From Nocardia cyriacigeorgica NBRC 100375 (lineage in GTDB: Bacteria; Actinomycetota; Actinomycetes; Mycobacteriales; Mycobacteriaceae), in contig NZ_BAFY01000214.1 of the NCBI RefSeq assembly GCF_000308555.1, positions 1-64,000 on the forward strand: DNA of 64,000 nt, read 5' to 3'. Of the stretch, positions 19,887-52,399 are shown one piece after another (position 1 is the first letter of the stretch; each line of letters begins with the position of its first letter). The notes under the pieces were generated by a model. It made no database searches, was not told the origin of the DNA, and saw only the letters and a list, made by a program, of their open reading frames with translations. The translations under genes and the position numbers were made by a program.

Positions 19887-20750
19887 CTACCCCGAAATCC
19901 GGAATCCGGGGTCGATACCCCAGATCGCGAGGGTCAGGAACAGATTCGCGAACACCATCACGACGATGACCATCTTGATCGCCCGGCCCGCCGCCACACC
20001 GACGCCTTCCGGCCCGCCGGAGGCGAAATAGCCGTAGTAGCACTGGATGAACGTCGACAACATCACGAAAACGATCACCTTGAGCAGTGAGAAGAACACA
20101 TCGGGACCGATGAGGAACTGAAAGAAATAGTGGTCGTAGGTGCCCGCCGAGGTGCCGCCGAGGAACAGCACCGACAGCTTCGTCGCCAGGTACGCCACGG
20201 CCAGGCCGACGCTGTAGAGCGGGACGATGGTCAGCGTCGCCGCGATCATCCTGGTGGTCACCAGGTAGGGCAGCGGCCGGATGGCGATGGACTCCAGCGC
20301 GTCGATCTCCTCGGAGATCCGCATGGAACCCAGTTGCGCGGTGAACCGGCAGCCGGCCTGGATGGCGAACGCCAGCGTGGCCAGGATCGGCGCCAGCTCG
20401 CGGGTGGTCGCGAAACCGGAGATCGCGCCGGTCAGCGGGCCCATGGTGAGCAGATTCAGCGCGGTGAACGACTCCATGCCGACGGTGATGCCGCCGAAGG
20501 CGCACAGAATGATCACCACACCGACGGTCCCGCCACCGACGATCAGCGAGCCGTTGCCGAAGCCCACGTCGGCGGTCAACCGCAGCACTTCCTTGCGGTA
20601 GTGCCGCAGCACGAACGGAATCGCGGCCACCGCCTGGAAGAAGATGATCGCCTGATGGCCGACCCTGCGGTTGGCCTGAATCGGGACCGCGGCCGCCGCG
20701 CCGGCCATCCGCACCGGCTTCAATGCGGGCGGGGTATAGGTGCTGCCCAC
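19887..20750 (-). CDS. YrbE-type ABC permease subunit (YrbEB)
   Basis: The 287-residue MlaE/YrbE-family permease has about five hydrophobic helices and the conserved segment LGSMRISEEIDALESIAIRPLPYLV, which contacts the ATPase. It starts at a GTG immediately after the yrbEA stop. With YrbEA it forms the inner-membrane part of the MCE lipid importer. The ATPase (MceG/Mkl) is not in the window, as is usual because it is encoded elsewhere. Confidence 0.93.
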   Translation of the reverse strand: MGSTYTPPALKPVRMAGAAAAVPIQANRRVGHQAIIFFQAVAAIPFVLRHYRKEVLRLTADVGFGNGSLIVGGGTVGVVIILCAFGGITVGMESFTALNLLTMGPLTGAISGFATTRELAPILATLAFAIQAGCRFTAQLGSMRISEEIDALESIAIRPLPYLVTTRMIAATLTIVPLYSVGLAVAYLATKLSVLFLGGTSAGTYDHYFFQFLIGPDVFFSLLKVIVFVMLSTFIQCYYGYFASGGPEGVGVAAGRAIKMVIVVMVFANLFLTLAIWGIDPGFRISG

Positions 20751-21605
20751 TCAGATCACCTTCGTCGGGAACAGGGTGTTGTAGAGCTGGGTGAGAATGA
20801 TGTTGGTGGCGAACAACATCAGCGCCGAACTGACCACCGCCGAATTCACCGCGTCGGCCACGCCGCCGGGCCCGCCCTTGGCGTGCAAGCCGATGTCGCA
20901 GGCGATGATCGCGGTCAGCACACCGAACACCGCGGCCTTCACCAGCGCGACGATGAGATCGTTGGCGACGGCGAAGGAGGCGAACGAACCGATGAACGAA
21001 CCGGGCGTGCCCGACTGCGCGTACACGTTGAACATGTAGGCGGTGGCGAAGCCGACGAAGACGATGAACCCGCACAGCAGCATGCTCACCAGTACCGCCG
21101 CCACCAGCCGGGGCGCGACGAGCCTGCGCACCGGGTCGACGCCCATCACCATCATGGCGTCGATCTCCTCCCTGATGGTGCGCGAACCCAGATCGGCGCA
21201 GATGGCCGAGCCGACCGCGCCCGCGATCATCAGCGAGGTCACCAGCGGCGCCCCCTGCCGGATGATGCCCAAGCCGGCGACCGCACCGATGAAGGTTGTC
21301 GCGCCGACCTGATTCACCAGCGCGCCCACCTGGATCGATACCACCACCGCGATCGGGATGGCGACGAACACCGTCGGCGCCGCGGACACGTTCGCCATGA
21401 AGGCGCACTGCTTGATGAATTCGTGGAACGGGAAGCGCCGCGCGAATACGGCGCGGAAGGTTTCGATGATCGCGTCGCGGCCGAGGGTGACCTGGCGGCC
21501 AAGCGCTTCCAGCGAGCGCTGGGGATGGCGTTTCCACAGGCCTCTGGCGTCGGCGAGCGCTCGCTCCAGATCCGTGGGCGGGGCGGGTTTTTCGGCAGTA
21601 GTCAT
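20751..21605 (-). CDS. YrbE-type ABC permease subunit (YrbEA)
   Basis: This 284-residue MlaE/YrbE-family permease has a charged N-terminus and several helices. The coupling segment LGSRTIREEIDAMMVMGVDPVRRLV is clear. ATG 21605 shares its A with the stop of the small membrane-protein gene before it. It pairs with YrbEB as the heterodimeric transmembrane core of the transporter. Confidence 0.93.
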   Translation of the reverse strand: MTTAEKPAPPTDLERALADARGLWKRHPQRSLEALGRQVTLGRDAIIETFRAVFARRFPFHEFIKQCAFMANVSAAPTVFVAIPIAVVVSIQVGALVNQVGATTFIGAVAGLGIIRQGAPLVTSLMIAGAVGSAICADLGSRTIREEIDAMMVMGVDPVRRLVAPRLVAAVLVSMLLCGFIVFVGFATAYMFNVYAQSGTPGSFIGSFASFAVANDLIVALVKAAVFGVLTAIIACDIGLHAKGGPGGVADAVNSAVVSSALMLFATNIILTQLYNTLFPTKVI

Positions 21606-21814
21606 CGGTTCTGCGTTCCCATCGCCGCGACATCACCGCTGAGCTGATGTTCGAGTGCCACGAGCCCGTACCCCACCACCGCGACCCCGGCGGCCACGGT
21701 ACTCAGCACCGCCAGCCACAGCCCGAATCGCAGAATCGGGTTCACCTTCATCCGCCCACCGAGAATCTTGATGCCCATCACCACGAGGTCGATGAGCCAC
21801 ACCAGGATCATCAT
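21602..21814 (-). CDS. Small membrane protein 2 of the mce operon
   Basis: This 70-residue protein has two hydrophobic stretches, about residues 2-16 (MILVWLIDLVVMGIK) and 27-50 (LRFGLWLAVLSTVAAGVAVVGYGL). I do not recognise a named family. The start chosen is the ATG at 21814, which overlaps the stop of the gene before it; the frame remains open further up. Its own stop overlaps the yrbEA start, so it is translated as an integral part of the mce operon and may assist the transporter in the membrane. Confidence 0.72.
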   Translation of the reverse strand: MMILVWLIDLVVMGIKILGGRMKVNPILRFGLWLAVLSTVAAGVAVVGYGLVALEHQLSGDVAAMGTQNR

Positions 21815-22038
21815 CAGCTCATGCACACATTCGCGAAGGTGAGCACCGGCCAGCACACGATCGAGCCGAGAAACGAGACCACGACGTCGATTCCGTGCAT
21901 ATCGCGGAGATGATCGGTGTGCGCCAGCGTCCAGATGACGCCGATCAGTCCGTATGGAATGCCGAGGATGATGAGAGTCCCGAGAAATTCGGAGACCTTC
22001 ATCTCATAGCTGAATATTCGATCCAGCTTCTTGAGCAT
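21814..22038 (-). CDS. Small membrane protein 1, first gene of the mce operon
   Basis: The 74-residue protein has two hydrophobic segments (about residues 18-40, GTLIILGIPYGLIGVIWTLAH, and 51-70, VVVSFLGSIVCWPVLTFANV). I do not recognise a named family. A strong site, AGGAAAGGA, precedes the ATG at 22038, so this is the translational entry point of the operon. Its stop overlaps the next start. Function is unknown; the context points to the MCE transporter. Confidence 0.75.
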   Translation of the reverse strand: MLKKLDRIFSYEMKVSEFLGTLIILGIPYGLIGVIWTLAHTDHLRDMHGIDVVVSFLGSIVCWPVLTFANVCMS

Positions 22039-22154
22039 CGCCCTTGTCCTTTCCTGCCGGCCGACCCCGTCCGGCGCACGATCCCCGCCGCCGCGCGCAG
22101 GCGGCGCGCGTCGTGCGTGTCCGGCGCGCCTCCCAACCGGTCCGGCTGGATCGG

Positions 22155-22172
22155 TATGTTACGCACCATTCT
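22155..22172 (+). promoter_or_regulatory. TATGTTAC-N5-ATTCT element, site 2
   Basis: TATGTTAC-GCACC-ATTCT lies 116 nt upstream of the first mce-operon gene (22038). Thirteen fixed bases match site 1 exactly. Read towards the mce operon it is AGAAT-N5-GTAACATA. It may be an operator for the double-TetR proteins or part of a shared promoter type. Confidence 0.55.
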
Positions 22173-22304
22173 GTTCGGTGTGGAAGTGATTCGACAAGAT
22201 TCCATCGAACTCTGGCGAGGTTGACCCGACCAGCCAGGCACGATGCCGATCCCGCATGTGCATAAGTTATCGACTGTTCGCTAGCCAAAGCAGCCTTGCC
22301 CGGA

Positions 22305-22322
22305 AGAATCGCGAGTAACATA
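22305..22322 (-). promoter_or_regulatory. TATGTTAC-N5-ATTCT element, site 3
   Basis: On the minus strand this reads TATGTTAC-TCGCG-ATTCT, followed by a T as at site 1. It is 67 nt before the mpaB-like start (22390). Towards that gene it reads AGAAT-N5-GTAACATA, the same relation that site 2 has to the mce operon. Confidence 0.55.
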
Positions 22323-22389
22323 ATGGGCGCAGTGGCACGACGGAGAGCCGCACTCGGCCGCTCCGGCGCACCGGCGAGAGAACGGAAAT

Positions 22390-23304
22390 ATGCCCATGAC
22401 CGCAGTCGCGCAATCCTTCGAGCAGCATGGTCTGCCACCGCTGACCACCGAGCAGACCCGCATCCCCATCCGCAGCCACCACCGGCCGTTCACCAAACGA
22501 CCGCTGGCGCTGACCGACGCCCTGGATTTCTGGAGCTTCGGCGGCGCCGCCGCCAATGTCGTGATGCAGATGGCGCGACCCGGCGTCGGCTACGGTGTCG
22601 CGGAGAGCCGCGTGGAATCCGGTGCGCTCATGGTGCATCCGTGGAAGCGGGCGCGGACCACCACGCAATACCTGGCCGTATCCATCCTCGGCACCCAGGA
22701 GGAGAAGGACGCGTTCCGCGAGGCCGTGAATGTGGCCCATCGCCAGGTGCGGTCGGGGCCCGACAGCTCGGTGAAGTACAACGCCTTCGACCGGCATCTG
22801 CAACTGTGGGTGGCCGCGTGCCTGTTCATCGGATTCGAAGACACCTACCAGCTGCTCAACGGCAAGATGACCGACGAGCAGGCCGAGCAGTTCTATCAGA
22901 CCTCATCGCCGCTGGCGACCGGTCTGCAGGTGCCGCGGGAGATGTGGCCGGCCACCCGCAAGGATTTCGACGCGTACTGGAACGAGATGGCGCGCCAGGC
23001 CGTGCTCGACGATTTCGTGCGCGGCTACTTGGATGATCTGCTGAATCTGCGGATGATCCACTGGTATCTGCGGATCCCGTTCCGTGGTCTGCTGAAGTTC
23101 TTGACCATCGGATTCCTCGCGCCCTACTTCCGCGAGCAGTTGCGGGTGGAGTGGACCGCGGCCGATCAACGGCGCTTCGACAACCTTTTCCTGTTCGTCG
23201 GTTTCGTCAACCGATTCATTCCGCGGTTCCTGCGATTCGGCGGTTCGCATGCGCTGATGGTGGATCTGCGCCGACGGATGCGGAAGCAGAAGAGTTTGAT
23301 CTGA
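22390..23304 (+). CDS. MpaB-family (DUF2236) oxygenase-like protein
   Basis: The 304-residue protein matches the MpaB/DUF2236 group seen widely in actinobacteria. Recognisable parts are the early RPGVGYGVAESRVESGALMVHPWKRARTT segment, VNVAHRQV, YNAFDRHLQLWVAACLF and the C-terminal basic region ending RRRMRKQK. The family includes haem-dependent oxygenases related to latex-clearing proteins. The substrate here is unknown. It diverges from the mce operon and carries the same upstream element, so it may act on an imported lipid or sterol. ATG 22390 and ATG 22396 are both possible starts. Confidence 0.82.
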   Translation: MPMTAVAQSFEQHGLPPLTTEQTRIPIRSHHRPFTKRPLALTDALDFWSFGGAAANVVMQMARPGVGYGVAESRVESGALMVHPWKRARTTTQYLAVSILGTQEEKDAFREAVNVAHRQVRSGPDSSVKYNAFDRHLQLWVAACLFIGFEDTYQLLNGKMTDEQAEQFYQTSSPLATGLQVPREMWPATRKDFDAYWNEMARQAVLDDFVRGYLDDLLNLRMIHWYLRIPFRGLLKFLTIGFLAPYFREQLRVEWTAADQRRFDNLFLFVGFVNRFIPRFLRFGGSHALMVDLRRRMRKQKSLI

Positions 23305-23308
23305 GACG

Positions 23309-23352
23309 CACCCGGATCCGGCGGCGCAGCGTGGGGCCGCCGGATCCGGGTG
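23309..23352. terminator. Bidirectional terminator hairpin, 17-bp stem
   Basis: CACCCGGATCCGGCGGC (23309-23325) pairs perfectly with GCCGCCGGATCCGGGTG (23336-23352) around a 10-nt loop, starting 4 nt after the mpaB-like stop. It lies between convergent genes and can serve either strand. There is no T-run, as is common in actinomycetes. Confidence 0.8.
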
Positions 23353-23359
23353 ATCGACC

Positions 23360-23390
23360 GCTGCCCCGGACCGCTAGCGGCCGGGGCAGC
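23360..23390. terminator. Second terminator-like hairpin between convergent genes
   Basis: GCTGCCCCGG (23360-23369) pairs perfectly with CCGGGGCAGC (23381-23390). The loop contains the palindrome CCGCTAGCGG, so two alternative folds are possible. It lies 8 nt after the 3' end of the minus-strand gene ending at 23399. Confidence 0.65.
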
Positions 23391-23398
23391 TGGTGTGT

Positions 23399-24061
23399 TC
23401 ACCGGCGGACGTAGATGCCCACCAGGTCCTTGAGCGCGCGGTTCTCGCCGTGCAGTTCCTCGAGCGCGATACGCAGGCGGCGCACCTCGTTGGCCAGGTC
23501 GTCGGCGCTGCGGTGGCCGAATTCCGGGTCGGCGACCGGCGTCACCGTCGAGGCCGGGGGCGCGGTCACCGCGACCAGCTCGGCGGCGCGCTGCTCGGTG
23601 GCCGGGGCCGGCTGCTCGGCGGCGGGTGCCGGCTCGGTGGCGGGTGCCTCGGCCACCGCGGTGAGTTCCTCGACAACCGGGGTGGGCTCAGGCCCGGCGA
23701 CCAGCGTCGCGGCGGCGGCCGGTGCGGCCTGAAGACGCGCGGCCGCCTTCTTCGCCGGGGACGAGCCGTTGGTCGACGCGGCCCGCTTGCGAGCGGTGGC
23801 GGCCCGAGCCTTCTGCGCCTTCTTCACCACACGCTTGCGCGGCGCGGGGGCGGCTTCGGCCGGGGCGGGCTCTTCGGCCGCCGCCGCACCGTTGGCCGAG
23901 GCGGCGGCCTTGACCCAGTTGGTGAGGGCGCCCACCGACGGCCAGCCCACCTTCTGCACCACTTCCTCGCACGCCGCGTTCAACGACTTACCCTCGGCGC
24001 GGAGCTTTTCCACCTTCTTGACTGCCCTGGCTTTTTCCGCATCGGTGAATCTCTTGGCCAT
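23399..24061 (-). CDS. IS3-OrfA-like HTH protein with a long Ala/Pro/Lys-rich insert
   Basis: The 220-residue protein starts with a helix-turn-helix like that of IS3-family OrfA transposases (FTDAEKARAVKKVEKLRAEG, then GWPSVGALTNWVKAA, residues 4-50). It ends with a leucine-zipper-like helix (DDLANEVRRLRIALEELHGE, about 182-201) such as also closes OrfA proteins. Between them lie about 130 residues of Ala/Pro/Glu-rich sequence with a basic KRVVKKAQKARAATARKRAA segment like histone-H1 tails. No OrfB, inverted repeats or target duplication is seen nearby. It is probably a domesticated DNA-binding protein. AGGAG precedes ATG 24061; longer starts lack a good site. Confidence 0.75.
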   Translation of the reverse strand: MAKRFTDAEKARAVKKVEKLRAEGKSLNAACEEVVQKVGWPSVGALTNWVKAAASANGAAAAEEPAPAEAAPAPRKRVVKKAQKARAATARKRAASTNGSSPAKKAAARLQAAPAAAATLVAGPEPTPVVEELTAVAEAPATEPAPAAEQPAPATEQRAAELVAVTAPPASTVTPVADPEFGHRSADDLANEVRRLRIALEELHGENRALKDLVGIYVRR

Positions 24062-24165
24062 TGTCGCCGCTCCTGCTATCCAGATCATGGTCATGTCACC
24101 CGGTATCGAACACAGATGACAGCACAGCCAGTGCCGTGCGAAACATAACGGATATACCCGATTCC

Positions 24166-24300
24166 ATGCCAATCAAGACAATCTCTGGAACTGCGGGTGG
24201 AATTCTCCAGGAGCCGGACGGCGGTGTGATCGGCGCGGCGGTAGGCACGTTAATCGTTGTGCTGGAACGGTTTCGATATCAGCGCCCGGGTGAAGTGTGA
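24166..24300 (+). CDS. Possible 44-residue hypothetical peptide
   Basis: A short frame starting MPIKTISGTAGGILQ contains one hydrophobic stretch (GVIGAAVGTLIVVLERF). It has no clear ribosome-binding site and sits in a spacer between two minus-strand genes. It may be chance. The rest of the spacer, 24062-24351, shows nothing else I can name. Confidence 0.2.
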   Translation: MPIKTISGTAGGILQEPDGGVIGAAVGTLIVVLERFRYQRPGEV

Positions 24301-24351
24301 TCATCGGCGGCGATACCGAAACCGTCAGCAGCGCTATCTCCTACTGTGCCG

Positions 24352-26568
24352 CTAGGCCGGCGTCACCGACACGGGAACACCATTGAACACCGCATTACCG
24401 GAGGGACGGTCGACCACCGTGTCATCGGTGAGCACATTGGTGTTCACACCGGCATGCTCGCGCGCCACCCGTTGACCGCCAACGGTGTGGCCCCAGCCGT
24501 GCGGCAGGCTCACCACGCCGGGCATGATCGCCTCGGTCGGTTCCAGATCCACGGTGAGTTCGCCCGCCGCCGATTTCACCACCGCGTGCTCGCCGAGGCC
24601 GAGCCGGTCGACGTCATCGGGGTGGATGTGCAGCGTGCAGCGGTTCGTGCCGCTCACCAGGCGCGGCATATTGTGCATCCAGCTGTTGTTGGAGCGCAGG
24701 TGGCGGCGGCCGATCAACACCATCTCCGGTGCGGCGGCGGCCAATCCGGTGCGCAGGCGGTCGACATCGGCGAGCAGCTGCGGCGGTGCGAGTTCGACGC
24801 GACGGGACTCGGTGCGCAGTACCTCGGGCAGCCGCGGCTGGAGCGGGCCGAGATCGACGCCGTGCGGGTTGTCCAGCAAGGTCGCCAGGGTGAGGGTGCC
24901 GCCGCTCCACGCGCCGTACGGGCCCAGGCGCAGCATCATGTCGATGCGCTGCTCGGTAGTGTTCACACCGATCAATTCGCTGCGACGGTCGGCCAGACCG
25001 GCCTTGTGCAAGGTGCCCGCGATGACGAATTCGTCGAAGGCGGTGAGGGCGTCGCGGCCGTCCGCGCCCCGGTGATCACCGCCGGTGACCGCAGCGGCCA
25101 GGCGGGCGATGACCGCGGCCTCCGACGGCCGCTCGCCCAGCGGCACCAGCGGCCGCGAGTAGCGCGCGTAATTGCGGACCGCGAATTGCAGCAGCGCGAA
25201 ATCGTAATGCGGTGATTGCAGCGGACGCGGCGGCGGCAAGATCACATCGGCATGACGGGTGGTCTCGTTCAGATAGCAGTCCACGCTCACCATGAACTCG
25301 AGTTCGGCGAACGCGGAATCCAGGCGCGCGCCATTGGGTGCCGACAGCACCGGATTTCCGGCGACCGTGATCAAGGCCCGCACCTGGCCCTCGCCCGGCG
25401 TGGTGATCTCGTCGGCCAAGGTGGCGACCGGGAATTCGCCCATCGCCTCGGGCAGTTCACGGACCCGGCTGGTCCAGCGGCCCAATCGGAATGCTTTGGT
25501 GCGCACGATGCCCAGCGCCGCGGCCGAGGCGAACATGACCCCGCCCGGTGCGTCCAGATTTCCGGTGAGGGTATTGATCACATCGACCAGCCATTGGGTG
25601 ACCGTGCCGAATTCGGTGGTGCAGGTGCCGATCCGGGCATACACCGCGGCGGTGGGCGCCTCGGCCAGTTCACGGGCCAGCCGGACAATCGTGTCCGCGG
25701 GCACGCCGGTGCGGCGGGCGACCACATCCGGTGCGAAATCGGCGGCGGCCGCGCGCACCTCGTCGAGCCCGTGCACCGGCGTCCGCAGGTCGACGAGGTT
25801 CTCCGCGAACAGCGTGTGCACGATCCCGAACAGCAGATACGCGTCGCTGCCCGGCCGGACGAACAGGTGCTCGTCGGCCAGGTCGGCGGTGCGGGTGCGG
25901 CGTGGATCCACCACGACCAGCCGCCCGCCGCGCGCCCGCAGCGCCTTCAGCCGGCCCGGGAAGTCCGGTGCGGTGCACAGCGAGCCGTTGGATTCCATCG
26001 GGTTCGCACCGAGCATCAGCAGGTAATCGGTGCGGTCCAGATCGGGCACCGGGATGGCGAGCGGATCGCCGAACATCAGCCCGCAGGAGACCTGCTTGGG
26101 CATCTGATCGGCGGTACTGGCCGAATACAGGTTCTTGGTGCCGAGCCCGCGGATCAAGGCCGGGACGTACAGCGCGCCGGCCACGCTGTGCGCGTTCGGG
26201 TTGCCCAGGTACAGCGCGGCCGACTGCTTGCCGTACTCCGCCGTCACCGCCGGGAACCGTTCGGCGATGAGGTCGAACGCATCGTCCCAGGAGACGGCGC
26301 GCCAGCTTCCGGTGGCGCGGTCGCGGACCATCGGCTCGGTCAGCCGGTCCGGATCGCCGTCGAGGGTGCCGAGGCTGGCGCCCTTCGGGCAGAGGAAGCC
26401 CTGGCTGAACGGGTCCTGCCGGTCGCCGCGGACCGAGAGCACCCGGTCGTCGCGGTCGAGGGTCAGCTCGAGGCCGCAGACCGCCTCACACAGCGGACAG
26501 GTGCGAAGACCAGTCCGGGTGAGGTCGGCGGGCCGGTCGGTGGATTCGGTGGACGCGCGCGTTGCCAT
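24352..26568 (-). CDS. Molybdopterin-dependent oxidoreductase (formate dehydrogenase/BisC-like)
   Basis: The 738-residue protein opens with a [4Fe-4S] motif, CPLCEAVCGLELTL...GFLCPKG (residues 24-63). The molybdopterin domain follows, with LYLGNPNAHS, LMLGANPMESNGS and VVVDPRRTRTADLADEHL. A C-terminal dinucleotide-binding domain closes it (LHIHPDDVDRLGL, VSLPHGWGH). It resembles cytoplasmic single-subunit members of the DMSO-reductase family and has no Tat signal. I cannot pick the substrate or a clear Cys/Sec molybdenum ligand. It stands alone, with no electron-carrier subunit beside it. Confidence 0.87.
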   Translation of the reverse strand: MATRASTESTDRPADLTRTGLRTCPLCEAVCGLELTLDRDDRVLSVRGDRQDPFSQGFLCPKGASLGTLDGDPDRLTEPMVRDRATGSWRAVSWDDAFDLIAERFPAVTAEYGKQSAALYLGNPNAHSVAGALYVPALIRGLGTKNLYSASTADQMPKQVSCGLMFGDPLAIPVPDLDRTDYLLMLGANPMESNGSLCTAPDFPGRLKALRARGGRLVVVDPRRTRTADLADEHLFVRPGSDAYLLFGIVHTLFAENLVDLRTPVHGLDEVRAAAADFAPDVVARRTGVPADTIVRLARELAEAPTAAVYARIGTCTTEFGTVTQWLVDVINTLTGNLDAPGGVMFASAAALGIVRTKAFRLGRWTSRVRELPEAMGEFPVATLADEITTPGEGQVRALITVAGNPVLSAPNGARLDSAFAELEFMVSVDCYLNETTRHADVILPPPRPLQSPHYDFALLQFAVRNYARYSRPLVPLGERPSEAAVIARLAAAVTGGDHRGADGRDALTAFDEFVIAGTLHKAGLADRRSELIGVNTTEQRIDMMLRLGPYGAWSGGTLTLATLLDNPHGVDLGPLQPRLPEVLRTESRRVELAPPQLLADVDRLRTGLAAAAPEMVLIGRRHLRSNNSWMHNMPRLVSGTNRCTLHIHPDDVDRLGLGEHAVVKSAAGELTVDLEPTEAIMPGVVSLPHGWGHTVGGQRVAREHAGVNTNVLTDDTVVDRPSGNAVFNGVPVSVTPA

Positions 26569-26753
26569 ACCTCATCGTCGCGCGGGCTGACGGTCGATGA
26601 GAAGGATTCGGTCTAATTTTCTCGCGCGTAGTGGGTGGCTCGCCGCGGGCGGCTACCAGGGTTGCCGCGGTGCGAGGCCGGGCTCACCGTCGACCCGCAG
26701 CCGGGCCACCGCGAACCCGCAGCCGAGCTCACCGCTGCCCCGCGGCGGGCTCA

Positions 26754-26788
26754 CCGTCGGCTGCCGTACCGCGACGGGCAGCCGACGG
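26754..26788 (-). terminator. Hairpin downstream of the NRPS/mbtH operon
   Basis: CCGTCGGCTGCC (26754-26765) and GGCAGCCGACGG (26777-26788) form a perfect 12-bp stem with an 11-nt loop, 25 nt after the mbtH-like stop. No T-run follows. The rest of 26569-26813 has only short GC-rich direct repeats. Confidence 0.65.
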
Positions 26789-26813
26789 CGTGATGGGCCA
26801 ATCGTCGGTGAAT

Positions 26814-27032
26814 TCAGTTCGCTTCGACCGCCATGGCCCGGACCAGCGATTTCGGGCGCATATCGAGCCAGTGCGCTTCGACGTAGTCCAGGCACGCCTT
26901 GCGGGTGGTGGGGCCGTGGGCGATGGTCCAGCCGCCGGGGACGGTGGCGAAGGTGGGCCACATGGAGTGTTCGCCTTCGTCGTTGATGAGGACGTAGAAG
27001 CGGGCGTTGTCGTCGTCGAACGGGTTGGTCAC
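26814..27032 (-). CDS. mbtH: MbtH-like protein
   Basis: The 72-residue protein matches the MbtH family along its whole length. It has NPFDDDNARFYVLINDEGEH, the tryptophan pair in SMWP...PGGWTI, the RKACLDYVE segment and the closing WLDMRPKSL. MbtH proteins bind the N-terminal part of NRPS adenylation domains and are often needed for their folding or activity. It starts at GTG, with GAAAGG before it, 29 nt after the NRPS2 stop, and is the last gene of the operon. It likely serves the A domains of both giant synthetases. Confidence 0.96.
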   Translation of the reverse strand: MTNPFDDDNARFYVLINDEGEHSMWPTFATVPGGWTIAHGPTTRKACLDYVEAHWLDMRPKSLVRAMAVEAN

Positions 27033-27061
27033 GGTTGTGCCTTTCGGTAGTGCGGCAGGGG

Positions 27062-52398
<25,337 letters not shown>

Positions 52399-52399
<1 letters not shown>

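Larger units (their letters stand above)
22039..22389. promoter_or_regulatory. Divergent promoter region between the mce operon and the mpaB-like gene
   Basis: This 351-bp spacer holds no convincing gene. It contains two copies of the TATGTTAC-N5-ATTCT element in opposite orientations, 132 nt apart. In each case the reverse form AGAAT-N5-GTAACATA points towards the nearer gene. Each includes TAACAT, which could be a -10 box: towards the mce operon from 22160-22155 and towards mpaB at 22316-22321. The section next to the mce operon is very GC-rich, while the middle is AT-rich. Confidence 0.6.

Noticed and set aside
19882..21636. Extension of the mceA frame upstream through the yrbE genes
   Set aside because: The extension is antiphase to YrbEA and YrbEB, which match their family end to end. 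The mceA start at 19881 gives a normal N-terminus.
23399..24061. A complete insertion sequence around the OrfA-like gene
   Set aside because: There is no OrfB frame, no terminal inverted repeats and no target-site duplication in the flanks.
24132..24149. A fourth possible copy of the TATGTTAC-N5-ATTCT element on the minus strand before the OrfA-like gene
   Set aside because: The first half differs by one base (TATGTTTC) and the second half matches poorly (GCACT), so it is more likely an ordinary -10-like sequence.
26660..26765. Short direct repeats around GGGCTCACCGTCG in the spacer before the molybdopterin oxidoreductase gene
   Set aside because: Only two full copies and one partial copy are present with irregular spacing, which fits chance in GC-rich DNA; it is not a CRISPR or an iteron array.
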